Shown here piece after piece: positions 24,865 to 33,419 of a DNA stretch of 40,772 nucleotides. This DNA is from an uncultured Eubacterium sp. (lineage in GTDB: Bacteria; Bacillota; Clostridia; Lachnospirales; Lachnospiraceae). The position numbers and the translations under genes were made by a program. The first letter of the stretch is position 1, and each line of letters begins with the position of its first letter. Under the pieces are notes generated by a model, which saw only the letters and a list, made by a program, of their open reading frames with translations, made no database searches and was not told the origin of the DNA. Where the stretch lies: contig CAKRIZ010000016.1 in the NCBI GenBank assembly GCA_934351445.1, positions 1 to 40,772 on the forward strand, written 5' to 3'.

Positions 24865-25390
24865 ACAGCAGATGATCCTCATAGTGTCCCTGTATCATCA
24901 CGTATTTTTCCAGTTTTCCTTCTAAGTGAAAGTTCAGGGACTCTAACAGATTGATCGATGCCTCGTTGCCGGGCATACAGCAAGCCTCGATGCGGTGCAG
25001 ACCGAACTCTTCGAAGGCGATCTGTATGACCCTGGCAATCCCTTCTCTGGCATAGCCCTGTCCCTGATATGCACTCGAGAGCTTATAACCGATCTCACAT
25101 TTTTCGTAAGAACCATGTATGATATTGCGCAGGCTCACCGTACCAATGATCCGCATCGGATCATCCTTCGGAAAAAACCAGTAGCGCACCATATCTCCCT
25201 TTAAAATCAGGTTGTATTCATAGTTCAGCAGATACCGATGATAATTTTCTGTGTAAAAATTGACCGGGCGCAGTGGCTCATAGCGCTCAAACAATTCTCT
25301 ATCCTCTTCATAAAACCGCAGTGACTCCGCCGCATAGGTTCCGTTGAGGATCTGGATGTGCAGACGGTCTGTCTCATATATAAAATTCAT
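24845..25390 (-). CDS. GNAT-family N-acetyltransferase, RimJ/RimL-like
   Basis: A 181-residue acetyltransferase using acetyl-CoA. The CoA-binding motif is QGQGYAREGIARVIQIAF (about residues 110-127), followed by LHRIEACCMPGNEASINLLE and LNFHLEGKLEKY, typical of the RimJ/RimL subgroup that acetylates protein N-termini or small molecules. The substrate is not determined by sequence. It overlaps the 3' end of the DUF6128-like gene on the other strand and is divergent from tadA. Confidence 0.9.
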   Translation of the reverse strand: MNFIYETDRLHIQILNGTYAAESLRFYEEDRELFERYEPLRPVNFYTENYHRYLLNYEYNLILKGDMVRYWFFPKDDPMRIIGTVSLRNIIHGSYEKCEIGYKLSSAYQGQGYAREGIARVIQIAFEEFGLHRIEACCMPGNEASINLLESLNFHLEGKLEKYVMIQGHYEDHLLFSLLHS

Positions 25391-25473
25391 TTTCTTCTAT
25401 TTTCTTCTCTCTCTATGCTATAATTAGCTATAATTATTTATCATACCACAACTGAAAGGATTGCAACAGAAAA

Positions 25474-25959
25474 ATGAAAAAATTAACCCCGGATGAGAAA
25501 TATATGCGCGCCGCATTGCGGGAAGCGAAAAAAGCATATGCACTCGGCGAAGTCCCGATCGGCTGTGTGCTGGTGGCAGACGGCAAGATCATCGCCCGCG
25601 GCTACAACCGACGGAAAACTGACCACAATACACTCTCCCATGCAGAGCTCAATGCGATCCGCAAAGCGGGTAAAAAAACCGGTGACTGGCGTCTGGAGCA
25701 ATGTACGATGTATGTCACTCTGGAACCTTGCCAGATGTGCGCAGGTGCGATCGTCCAGGCACGGATTCCCAAGGTATATATTGGGACGATGAACCCCAAG
25801 GCGGGCTGTGCCGGCTCTCTGCTCAATCTCCTGCAGTTTCCGGCCTTTAATCATCAGGTAGATATCGAATCCGGCATCTTACAGGAAGAATGTGCGGCAC
25901 TTCTCAGCGGTTTTTTTAAAGAAATGCGCCAAAAGAAAAAAGATGGCCTGATTGATTAA
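25474..25959 (+). CDS. tadA: tRNA-specific adenosine deaminase TadA
   Basis: TadA converts adenosine 34 of tRNA-Arg(ACG) to inosine, widening codon reading. The 161-residue protein has the zinc-binding catalytic motifs HAE (56-58) and PCQMC (85-89, both Cys ligands) and the family sequence GEVPIGCVLV. It acts on tRNA in the cytoplasm. The start follows a GAAAGGATTGCAACAG site. Two TATAAT-like boxes (near 25421 and 25432) lie in the divergent gap with the GNAT gene. Confidence 0.96.
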   Translation: MKKLTPDEKYMRAALREAKKAYALGEVPIGCVLVADGKIIARGYNRRKTDHNTLSHAELNAIRKAGKKTGDWRLEQCTMYVTLEPCQMCAGAIVQARIPKVYIGTMNPKAGCAGSLLNLLQFPAFNHQVDIESGILQEECAALLSGFFKEMRQKKKDGLID

Positions 25960-26036
25960 CAACATTTGACTTTATTGGATATTTTCTGTTCCCCGATCGT
26001 GTTATATATAAAAAGATCACAAAGGAGGACGCATAT

Positions 26037-27947
26037 ATGGAATATCAGACATTATACGAAACCTATTATACAATGGTCTACCGTCTGAGTCTGCTGATTC
26101 TGAAAAATCCGCAGGATGCAGAAGATGCAGCGCAGACGATCTTCTTAAAAGTCATTGAAAAGAAACCTTCCTTCACAGATGCCAATCACGAGAAGGCATG
26201 GCTGCTCACAGTGACGCGCAATTATTGCCGTGACATCCAGCGCAGCTTCTGGCACCGGAAGCGGACCGACATGGAGCAGCTTCCTGAACAGGGTGTAGAA
26301 CCATTTGACAGACAGGAGGGGCTGCTCTTTGAGATCATCCAGACATTGCCTCCCAAACAACGTGAGGTCGTCTACCTCTACTATTTTGAAGACTATTCGA
26401 TCAAAGAGATCTCACAGATCTTAGAGCGCAAGGAAAGCACTATACAATCACAGTTATCTGCCGCTCGAAGTAGATTAAAAAAGCATATATCTGCTTCTAA
26501 AGCTGCCGTATTCTCACTGGCACTCATCGTGTGTCTCACTTTTGGCGGCATGGCGGTGGATTCCGCCTCCGGCGGCACGGTAAAGGCTGCCATCCACGAG
26601 GTCAGCGAACGCGTGCAGACCGTGATCTCGCGTTTTCTATCGGAGAAGGATGTAAAAGTGGCGGATGAAATGATCTCCCTGCCGATCGCGGTATACGCAT
26701 CCGATCTCGTCGGTATCGACAGTGATTATCTGGCGCTGGCCAATGAACGTGCGCTGCTGATCTACGACCGGAAACAGGATGCGGTCGTAGGAGTATTGGA
26801 TCTGCAGCAGATGGATTGCAACTATCTCAATGCAGATAGCATCGCTACACGGATCTTCATGGATGACAGCAAACTCTATCTGTTTAACGAGACAGGCATC
26901 AATCAGGAACTGCCCGAGGGCGCAGCCGCGCCGCTGCCGGAATTTGCCTATATCTATGATATTTCTGGTCTGTCCGCACAGGAAACTGCTCTGACATCCG
27001 CAGAGATACAGGATCAAGTACAAAAGTTAAATGTTGAATCTATTTCTGAAAATGATGTGGAAAACGACCCGTTTTTGACCTATACGACAGATCCAGATGA
27101 GATCAGACAGATCTTTGACCGTTGGGAACATGACGCAAAGGGTCAGTTTATCGATACATTCCAAGAGTTTCAGGACGCGGATTTCCTCAATGGGGACTAC
27201 GAAAAACAGTATGGTACCTCATATAGCGTAAATTCACTGTATTGGTCTGATTCAAGCGGCAAAAATATACTGAGTTGTCTTGTTGTAGACGGTGAATCAA
27301 ACTATGAACTGTATAGCAAGCAACCGGATGGGACGATCATATCCGACAAGCTGAACATGACTGTGATCAATCAGCCATCCGACACAGACTCCGATACGGA
27401 CGCATCGGATGATACGGCACAAGCTGCCGATCCGAACCGACTCCCCGCTTTTTCGTACAGCGGTGATGATACGATCATGGCGACGCTGTGTGAGTATCTC
27501 AACCAGCTCGATGCCCAGAACATGTACGCACATGAAGCAAATAGTGTCTACATCCCTACTCCGGTCATTTACGGCACAGAGAAGTCGGGCGACGATATCT
27601 ATGTATTCTGTGATCTGTGGAGCTTCTGGTATTACCGGAACGGAAATACGCTGGAATGTGAGAGCGGTGGCTCAGCGCCTGCGAGACTGCTGCTGCATCC
27701 GGACAGCGATGCCGCGAGCGGCTATGAAGTGATTGAGGATCTGCGCACCGGTGACGGATCGGAATATGCAGCCGGTATCAAAAAATTCTGTGAAGGCTTT
27801 CCCGGTATGGCTGACCGGTACTTCTACTCAGAAAAATCTGATACAGATGATATCCGCACCGAACTGATCCGGATGTATGTACAGGACAATGATCTGGACA
27901 TCAAATATTACAAAGATTATGGCTGGGATCCGATTTTGGTTCAGTAG
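26037..27947 (+). CDS. ECF-like sigma factor fused to a transmembrane helix and a large outer domain
   Basis: A 636-residue chimera. Residues 6-72 form region 2 (YYTMVYRLSLLILKNPQDAE, AWLLTVTRNYCRDIQR) and 97-149 region 4 (LPPKQREVVYLYYFEDYSIK, ISQILERKESTIQSQLSAAR), so the first 150 residues are a full ECF-like sigma factor. One transmembrane helix follows (about 155-174, AAVFSLALIVCLTFGGMAV), then an outer region of about 460 residues, acidic and Tyr-rich, with propeller-like strands. Sigma factors and their membrane antisigma partners are normally separate genes. Release of the sigma part by proteolysis is my inference. An AAAGGAGGAC ribosome site precedes the ATG. The gene follows tadA by 77 bp and ends at a bidirectional terminator. 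Confidence 0.88.
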   Translation: MEYQTLYETYYTMVYRLSLLILKNPQDAEDAAQTIFLKVIEKKPSFTDANHEKAWLLTVTRNYCRDIQRSFWHRKRTDMEQLPEQGVEPFDRQEGLLFEIIQTLPPKQREVVYLYYFEDYSIKEISQILERKESTIQSQLSAARSRLKKHISASKAAVFSLALIVCLTFGGMAVDSASGGTVKAAIHEVSERVQTVISRFLSEKDVKVADEMISLPIAVYASDLVGIDSDYLALANERALLIYDRKQDAVVGVLDLQQMDCNYLNADSIATRIFMDDSKLYLFNETGINQELPEGAAAPLPEFAYIYDISGLSAQETALTSAEIQDQVQKLNVESISENDVENDPFLTYTTDPDEIRQIFDRWEHDAKGQFIDTFQEFQDADFLNGDYEKQYGTSYSVNSLYWSDSSGKNILSCLVVDGESNYELYSKQPDGTIISDKLNMTVINQPSDTDSDTDASDDTAQAADPNRLPAFSYSGDDTIMATLCEYLNQLDAQNMYAHEANSVYIPTPVIYGTEKSGDDIYVFCDLWSFWYYRNGNTLECESGGSAPARLLLHPDSDAASGYEVIEDLRTGDGSEYAAGIKKFCEGFPGMADRYFYSEKSDTDDIRTELIRMYVQDNDLDIKYYKDYGWDPILVQ

Positions 27948-27970
27948 CTTTGCCTGAATGAAAGAACATG

Positions 27971-28010
27971 AAAGACGCTTGGAACTGCGTTGTAGTTCCA
28001 AGCGTCTTTT
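27971..28010. terminator. Bidirectional terminator between the sigma-fusion gene and the GLUG-repeat gene
   Basis: AAAGACGCTTGGAACT (27971-27986) pairs exactly with AGTTCCAAGCGTCTTT (27994-28009) with a 7-nt loop. A 3' T run on the plus strand and A run on the minus strand make it work for both converging genes. Confidence 0.93.
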
Positions 28011-28018
28011 AAAAGATT

Positions 28019-29599
28019 TTACTTTTCTTTGTTGTTTTTTAAAATCATCCGTTTCTGTTTCGCTGCATATGTCCAGATCTTTGAATCTAATTTTGGACAA
28101 TTACCGTCAGTGATAGAAGAAACCTTTTTCGCAGTACCCATATAAGGTTCCCACGTAAAGTCCTGTCCTCCGTAGGCTTTGCCTGATCCTGTGTAGTAAT
28201 TGTCAAAAATATTCCGCTTTTGTGCAGTATAAGAACCTGTATAATATCCAATTATTTCTCCCTTGAATACCTGCTTGGAAGAACCTGTCACCTTTCCTGT
28301 TGAATAGTTGTATTTTATATTCTCATCATATATAGATGCAGTTCCAATAAGTCCGCCAACATATGATAACTTCTTCGCTGACAGGGATACCGCACCGGTA
28401 TTATAGCAATTCTGCACAGTTTTGTATGTCTGGCTCGCCAGACCACCTACAGCCGCGTCGCCGCCGTTTTTCACATTCACACTGACTTTTCCCTTATTAT
28501 AGGACTCCGTGATATCACTAACGAGTCCTGCAACACCACCTACAACTGTGCTGCGCGGCGCATTTACTGTTACTGTAATGTCTCCTGTGTTGAAGGATTT
28601 TACCATTTTTGTTTTTTTATAGGTTGTTTCGCCGACCACGCCTGCAACACTAATTCCGGTCATATTTGATACATTACCGTTCACCGTGATCTTACCTGTA
28701 TTAGAACAAGAATCTATTCCACCATGAGTCTCTCCTATTACACCGGCTATGTTCGCTTCTGTCGCATATCCTTCGGCTGCTTTTTCGATCGTACAGGTGA
28801 TCGCTCCGGTATTCTTACAGTTTTTAACAACTTGGTTGCCAAAATGTGAAATTGCTACGCCGGCTACTGAGAATTCATCACCGCCCCAGTCATCACTCGG
28901 CTTATAATTTACTTTTATTGTTCCTTTGTTGGTACAGTTCTGGAGAAGCGCTTTCGATGAATTGCCTGCAAGCCCTGTAATTCCTCCGACTTCGCAGGGA
29001 GGTGCTCCATTTTCTGTTCCTCTGGCGTCAACTGTGATATTGATGCCATTTTCACAATTTTTTATCACTGATGTGCCGGAGTTACTTTGTACAATTCCGC
29101 CAACATAAGCACCTTCCCCTTTGACTGAAATGCTTCCGGCAGTTTTGATCTGATCAAAGGTACAGTTCGTAGCGCTGCATACCAATGTTCCTATCGTTCC
29201 ACCAGCCTGAAGATTAATATTTACACCGGTAACAGAGATATTTTTAAACACAGCGCCTTTCGCATATCCGAAAATACCTGCATTCTCAGCCCAGCTTGAG
29301 GTCTTGTAAGTATAACCGGTCAGCTTGTGCCCTTTACCATCGAGCTGTCCCTTAAATGGATGATCGCTGTCCCCAAACAGCTGAAAATCTGCGGGCAATG
29401 CGATATCCTTCGCAAGATAATAGTTCCCTGACGGATTGCTCTCCATCGCCTTTAGATCCTCTGCGGTTGAGATTGCGGTTGCCTTTGCTGCCTTTACTGA
29501 TACGAATTCTACCTCTGCAGCCGGTGCTGCGAATGTAATACTTGCCGGTGCAGAAAATGCCATCAGTGCAGCCAGAGATAATGTCAGTATTTTTTTCAT
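28019..29599 (-). CDS. Secreted GLUG-repeat beta-helix protein
   Basis: A 526-residue exported protein. The start at 29599 (AAAGGAGCATGACA upstream) gives a signal peptide (about 1-25, MKKILTLSLAALMAFSAP). The rest is a set of roughly ten repeats of the GLUG type (VGGIVQSNSGTSVIKNCENG, VGGVAGLVSDITESYNKG, VGGLIGTASIYDENIKYNYS), expected to fold into a right-handed beta-helix or solenoid. Such proteins are usually surface or secreted, sometimes with adhesive or sugar-binding roles. The C-terminus has no LPxTG anchor. The bidirectional terminator at 27971-28010 lies beyond the stop. Confidence 0.82.
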   Translation of the reverse strand: MKKILTLSLAALMAFSAPASITFAAPAAEVEFVSVKAAKATAISTAEDLKAMESNPSGNYYLAKDIALPADFQLFGDSDHPFKGQLDGKGHKLTGYTYKTSSWAENAGIFGYAKGAVFKNISVTGVNINLQAGGTIGTLVCSATNCTFDQIKTAGSISVKGEGAYVGGIVQSNSGTSVIKNCENGINITVDARGTENGAPPCEVGGITGLAGNSSKALLQNCTNKGTIKVNYKPSDDWGGDEFSVAGVAISHFGNQVVKNCKNTGAITCTIEKAAEGYATEANIAGVIGETHGGIDSCSNTGKITVNGNVSNMTGISVAGVVGETTYKKTKMVKSFNTGDITVTVNAPRSTVVGGVAGLVSDITESYNKGKVSVNVKNGGDAAVGGLASQTYKTVQNCYNTGAVSLSAKKLSYVGGLIGTASIYDENIKYNYSTGKVTGSSKQVFKGEIIGYYTGSYTAQKRNIFDNYYTGSGKAYGGQDFTWEPYMGTAKKVSSITDGNCPKLDSKIWTYAAKQKRMILKNNKEK

Positions 29600-29685
29600 T
29601 GTCATGCTCCTTTCACTCGGATCCTCCTGTATGAAGAACCAATTATAATACTGGCATTATCATACATCGTACCTTCGGGTTCGAG

Positions 29686-29955
29686 TCAAGCCAAATCCGC
29701 AAATTGTAATCGCTTCCATTCAAGCGCAAGCTGCTCCTTCTGACGGTGCGTCAGCTTTTTCAGTGCCGCCTCGCGCTTCATCGCCTCCGATTTTGTGTCA
29801 AAGGTCTCCAGATAAGCGAGCGTGACCGGCAGGCGCGCACGGGTATATTTTGCCCCGGTTCCGGCATTGTGGGATTTCAGACGTTTTTCAATGTCATTCG
29901 TCCATCCGGCATACAGACTGCCGTCGCTGCACCGGACGAGATATGCATAGTTCAT
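29686..29955 (-). CDS. GIY-YIG nuclease-family protein (UPF0213 type)
   Basis: An 89-residue single-domain protein of the GIY-YIG fold: Y-x-Y-L-V-R-C at the start, then SLYAGWTNDIEKRLKSHNAGTGAKYTR, with the Y-A-G, Arg and C-terminal Glu features of the family. UPF0213/YhbQ-like proteins are small, with unproven nuclease roles in DNA repair. It is monocistronic by position; the nearest upstream gene is 415 bp away. Confidence 0.9.
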   Translation of the reverse strand: MNYAYLVRCSDGSLYAGWTNDIEKRLKSHNAGTGAKYTRARLPVTLAYLETFDTKSEAMKREAALKKLTHRQKEQLALEWKRLQFADLA

Positions 29956-30369
29956 AAAGACTCCTGTAACGTATGTAAACGGATACCCTCCGATTCGGAG
30001 AATACCCGTTTTTGTATGTTGCTATCTATATAAAGCAACCGCGCGATTGCGGATTGTCAACAGACTTTCTATCAATGACTTTATTTGATAACCATAATTC
30101 AATATACGCGCGGTCTGCTCATCTGTGCCTGTCAGACTATGTCTGAATATACAGTAAAACAAAGTTTGCCATATTCCAGAATCTGTTCACAATCCTGTAA
30201 TGTTTCCTGCGTATGATCTCTCAGATTTTCTACCGCATGCTCCATGAGTGCGATCATCTGAGCATTCTCTGTCTGCTTCAAAACAATGATCTTCTTTAAA
30301 TACTCTTTAGAGCTTCACTGAATGTTAGTATACAGAGAATTGACTGAAAAATCAAGATTTGCACTTGTA
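29956..30369 (-). other. 414-bp gap with a possible gene remnant
   Basis: The minus strand holds an open stretch from about 30306 to a stop at 30132 that reads EYLKKIIVLKQTENAQMIAL, then AVENLRDHTQETLQDCEQIL, a helical, coiled-coil-like peptide. It has an internal ATG at 30257, no upstream start with a ribosome site, and a stop shortly before it. It may be a broken gene or a very small one. The rest (29956-30131) shows only a TTGACA (near 30062) and a short CTCCGA/TCGGAG hairpin. I see no other gene here. Confidence 0.3.
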
Positions 30370-31164
30370 CTACTGCGGAAGAAATTCCGTTGGATCTGTA
30401 GGTGCTCCGTCTTTTGTCAGTGCAAAATACAGGTTGTCTCCCTCCAGCGAATAATATTTTGTCGCAGGTGCCACAGTACCGATCACATCACCTGCATCCA
30501 GATGTGCTCCCTCCTTAAAGTTCAGATCCTGAAGCTGTCCGTAAGACAATTCATAGCCGTCGCCAATGTCCATGCTGACCGTCAGTCCTGTCTGCGCATC
30601 CTCTTTGATCTGTGTAATCGTACCTGCTGCCGCTGCTGCCACGGCATCTCCGCTCTGTGCATCGATGATCATCGCCGGATTATACTTATACTGATCGAGT
30701 GTCGCAAAATAGATCGACTGATCCATACTATAATTCATCAGCACACTGCCTTCCACCGGCCACTGCAGCTCACCGCCAAATTGCAGCGCAGGTGCCTCCT
30801 GCCCGACTGTCACGGCAGAACCTCCTACCGGTGTGACCGGTTGCTCCTCAAGCGGTTCTTCAGCGACATCCATGTCATTGTTCTCTTTTACGTCTTCTTT
30901 TGGCGCGATCTGCGGTTTTTCCTCTACTTCATCGGTATCCCACGTTTCCGGAAGAATCACGGAATCTACCTTTTCAATCGGCTCAATGTCCGCATCCTCA
31001 CTGATTTTTTCATTATTTTCGGCAATCTGTGTTTCTCTGTTAGGCTGCTCCATCCGTTTGGCAATATACAGCCCTGTGAGACATGTGACGAGAATGAGCA
31101 TCAGACAGCCTGCGATTATGATCTGCTTCTGCCCGGTCACTTTGCTTGTTTTTCTCTCCTTCAT
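30370..31164 (-). CDS. spoIIQ: SpoIIQ-like M23-fold membrane protein without zinc ligands
   Basis: In sporulation SpoIIQ of the forespore pairs with SpoIIIAH of the mother cell across the septum. The 264-residue protein has one N-terminal transmembrane helix (about 13-34) and an M23/LytM domain (about 150-260). The normal M23 metal ligands are absent: the first His position reads NPAMIIDA, the HxH region reads LSYGQL and GDNLYFAL. It is therefore a degenerate M23 fold like Bacillus SpoIIQ; clostridial SpoIIQ of C. difficile keeps the site. The gene follows spoIID (95 bp), as in other Clostridia, which supports the name. Confidence 0.8.
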   Translation of the reverse strand: MKERKTSKVTGQKQIIIAGCLMLILVTCLTGLYIAKRMEQPNRETQIAENNEKISEDADIEPIEKVDSVILPETWDTDEVEEKPQIAPKEDVKENNDMDVAEEPLEEQPVTPVGGSAVTVGQEAPALQFGGELQWPVEGSVLMNYSMDQSIYFATLDQYKYNPAMIIDAQSGDAVAAAAAGTITQIKEDAQTGLTVSMDIGDGYELSYGQLQDLNFKEGAHLDAGDVIGTVAPATKYYSLEGDNLYFALTKDGAPTDPTEFLPQ

Positions 31165-31258
31165 CCCTTACCACCATCTTTCTAAGTTTGATAGTCCTAG
31201 TATTGCCGGAATTTCAGAGTTTATGCAGTGCTTTTATTTTTCGGTAAATTCTTTTCTG

Positions 31259-32146
31259 TTAATTTTGCTCTAAGACCGTACCCGGGAAAAAATAGCTTAA
31301 AATATCCTGATAAGACGATCCTTCCTCTGCCTGTTTTGCGGCAGCATACTGGCTCATACCGATGCCGTGTCCCTTTCCTTTGACAACAATACGAATCTGC
31401 CCTTCTACTTCCTTGATATAAAAACATGGTGAGGGCAGATCAAGTAACCGGCGGAATACATCACCGGAAAATTCTTTCTCTCCGACGATTACGCTTGACA
31501 CATAACCTGCCTCATCTGACGTCTGCGTGATAGAGCGCAGATCATCCTCTTTCTTGGCATCCAATGCACGCATCAATTCCTCATAAGAGAAAAAACGCAC
31601 TGTCAGATAGTCTGGAGATGTAATATCTGTCCCACATAAAACCGACTGCAGATAAGGTGTAGCTTCCCCATTTAATTCCTCCATGGTACGTGTAGCCCCT
31701 GCACTGACCTGATGATATGCAGTCTGTATCGGTTTTCCATCATAGGTGAGTATCTCTCCCGCTGTATCTGTCACAGCAGATTTGGCAATCTCGTAGTATT
31801 CTCTCACATACCCACTGCCCCAGAGTGCTGTGAGCTCATCGAGTGATCTGCTCTGCTCTTGCTGCTCCCCAGTCTGTTCTCTGCGCACATATTCTGTGCG
31901 CACGAGCACGGCCTGCGCCCGGATCACATCCTCTGGCAGCTCCATACTGATCTGTCCAGCCAAAATACCTGTCAATGTCTCTGTCGGCTCCTGTGCATCC
32001 TGCTGCCCCGATCCAGTGTCTGTATCCATCTTTTCTGTAGCTGCAATATCAAATAATTGCCTGCCCTGCAGCGCATATGTAATAATGTATGGCAGAATCA
32101 TGATGATCAGAAAAACGGCAATTCCCGTCTTGATCTTTTCAGACAT
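31259..32146 (-). CDS. spoIID: Stage II sporulation protein D, peptidoglycan lytic transglycosylase
   Basis: SpoIID cuts septal peptidoglycan glycan strands during engulfment, together with SpoIIM and SpoIIP. The 295-residue protein has an N-terminal transmembrane helix (about 7-27), ISMELPEDVIRAQAVLVRTE with the conserved Glu of the active site (about residue 71), and the C-terminal GKGHGIGMSQYAAAKQAEEG with the family's HGxGMSQYGA motif. It lies next to the SpoIIQ-like gene, a sporulation pair. GGGGGTATCCGT precedes the ATG. The presence of this gene implies a spore-forming organism. Confidence 0.93.
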   Translation of the reverse strand: MSEKIKTGIAVFLIIMILPYIITYALQGRQLFDIAATEKMDTDTGSGQQDAQEPTETLTGILAGQISMELPEDVIRAQAVLVRTEYVRREQTGEQQEQSRSLDELTALWGSGYVREYYEIAKSAVTDTAGEILTYDGKPIQTAYHQVSAGATRTMEELNGEATPYLQSVLCGTDITSPDYLTVRFFSYEELMRALDAKKEDDLRSITQTSDEAGYVSSVIVGEKEFSGDVFRRLLDLPSPCFYIKEVEGQIRIVVKGKGHGIGMSQYAAAKQAEEGSSYQDILSYFFPGTVLEQN

Positions 32147-32178
32147 ACGGATACCCCCTTTAACTCTTATTGGCAGGC

Positions 32179-32438
32179 GCGAAACTACAAACAGTATATG
32201 CCGCAGGGCTAACGGCTGTGGGCACAGTGGATTCTGTCAACTGCGACTTTTGTCCGGCGAAGTGCGAGCGATTCGCAAACGAACTTCATGTCATAGCTGA
32301 AAGCCGCAGGCTATGTGTGCGAAGGACACATCGAGCCAAGGCTGAAGAGACAGCGAGACACCGCCGGGCAACCGGAGCAGCTTGATCAGAATGCCACTGC
32401 GCCCACAGCAAGGTAGCCCGGTGATTAAATAGTTTCGC
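32179..32438. repeat. 260-bp near-palindromic folded element
   Basis: Terminal repeats GCGAAACTA (32179-32187) and TAGTTTCGC (32430-32438) enclose a series of nested stems. The longest is GCTGTGGGCACAGTGG (32215-32230) against CCACTGCGCCCACAGC (32394-32409), 15 of 16 paired. Next inward ATTCTG/CAGAAT and TCCGGCG/CGCCGGG pair, then a central pair of hairpins (CATAGC/GCTATG at 32292-32315, TGTGT/ACACA at 32314-32330). Internal stems such as CCGG-GCAA-CCGG carry a GNRA loop on the plus strand. No coding frame. It sits between the spoIID start and the ksgA terminator. A MITE-like element or a structured RNA are both possible. Confidence 0.6.
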
Positions 32439-32460
32439 AAACGCCTAGTACAAGTATATG

Positions 32461-32490
32461 AAAAAAGGAGCACTTTTATGAAAGTGCTCC
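32461..32490 (-). terminator. Terminator overlapping the end of ksgA
   Basis: GGAGCACTTT (32467-32476) pairs with AAAGTGCTCC (32481-32490), followed on the minus strand by TTTTTT (32466-32461). The stem overlaps the last codons of ksgA and ends the metG-tatD-ksgA string. Confidence 0.92.
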
Positions 32491-33342
32491 GAGTTCGTTT
32501 GCCAGTTGTGCAAATTGTTCGAGTGTCAATGCCTCACCGCGGATCGTGAGCGGCTGCCCGATCGCTGTGATGGCTGCTTCTATCTGTTCCTTTGTATAAT
32601 TTAAATCCGATGAATTTTTCAGTCCATTGACGAGTGTTTTCCTGCGCTGGTTAAATGATGCGCGGATCAGACGGAACATCAGACGCTCATCTGCGACATC
32701 TACAGGCGCACTCTCATGCCGCGTCAGCCGGATGACTGCACTGCCGACATTTGGACGGGGCATAAAGCAGTTCGGCGGTACGGTCGCTACGATCTCCGGC
32801 TTGGCATAATATTGTACAGCCAACGACAGTGCACCATAATCTTTGCTGCCGGGGCCACACTGCATACGGTCTGCCACTTCTTTTTGTACCATGACTGTGA
32901 TACTCTCGATCGGTACATGACTCTCGAATAGTCCCATGATGATCGGCGTCGTGATATAATAGGGCAGATTCGCCACGACCTTGATCGGTCTGCCACCATT
33001 TTTCTCATCAGCCAATGCAGCGATATCGACCTTTAAGATATCGTTATGAATGACCTCTACATTATCGTATTCACTGAGCGTATCCGCCAATATCGGAATC
33101 AGGTTCTTATCAATCTCTACAGCCGCCACAGCGCCTGCTGCCTCACACAGATATTGTGTCATCGTACCGATACCGGGACCGATCTCTATGACAAAATCAT
33201 CCTTTGTGATGCCAGCCTCATCAATAATGCGCTCAAGTACATGCGTGTCGATCAGAAAATTCTGCCCGAATTTCTTTTGAAAATGAAAATTGTATTTCTG
33301 CAGCACTGCGATCGTGTGCTGTGGTTCACCTAAATATGCCAT
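32476..33342 (-). CDS. rsmA: 16S rRNA dimethyladenosine transferase KsgA
   Basis: KsgA/RsmA dimethylates adenosines 1518 and 1519 of 16S rRNA with S-adenosylmethionine during small-subunit assembly. The 288-residue protein has the N-terminal KFGQNFLIDTHVLERI (24-39), the SAM-binding motif VIEIGPGIGTMTQYL (about 51-65), the acidic EIDKNLIPIL and the NLPYYITTPI catalytic motif (about 124-133). A GGAGGAACT ribosome site precedes the start. Between ksgA and tatD there are only 77 bp, and the RNase M5 gene (rnmV) often found here is absent. Confidence 0.97.
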   Translation of the reverse strand: MAYLGEPQHTIAVLQKYNFHFQKKFGQNFLIDTHVLERIIDEAGITKDDFVIEIGPGIGTMTQYLCEAAGAVAAVEIDKNLIPILADTLSEYDNVEVIHNDILKVDIAALADEKNGGRPIKVVANLPYYITTPIIMGLFESHVPIESITVMVQKEVADRMQCGPGSKDYGALSLAVQYYAKPEIVATVPPNCFMPRPNVGSAVIRLTRHESAPVDVADERLMFRLIRASFNQRRKTLVNGLKNSSDLNYTKEQIEAAITAIGQPLTIRGEALTLEQFAQLANELGALS

Positions 33343-33419
33343 AGTTCCTCCGATTTTTCCTGTCCTCCACCTGACTGTCGACTCATATCTTTATCCTGAT
33401 TGTACCCTTCGGGCAATCA

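Noticed and set aside
30322..31185. 287-codon open frame on the plus strand
   Set aside because: It is antisense to the SpoIIQ-like gene, Cys/His-rich with no family pattern, and begins without a ribosome site; the minus-strand protein has clear domains and context.
32170..32473. Open frames on both strands in the folded element
   Set aside because: They cross nested inverted repeats and show no start signal or protein pattern; the sequence is explained by base pairing.
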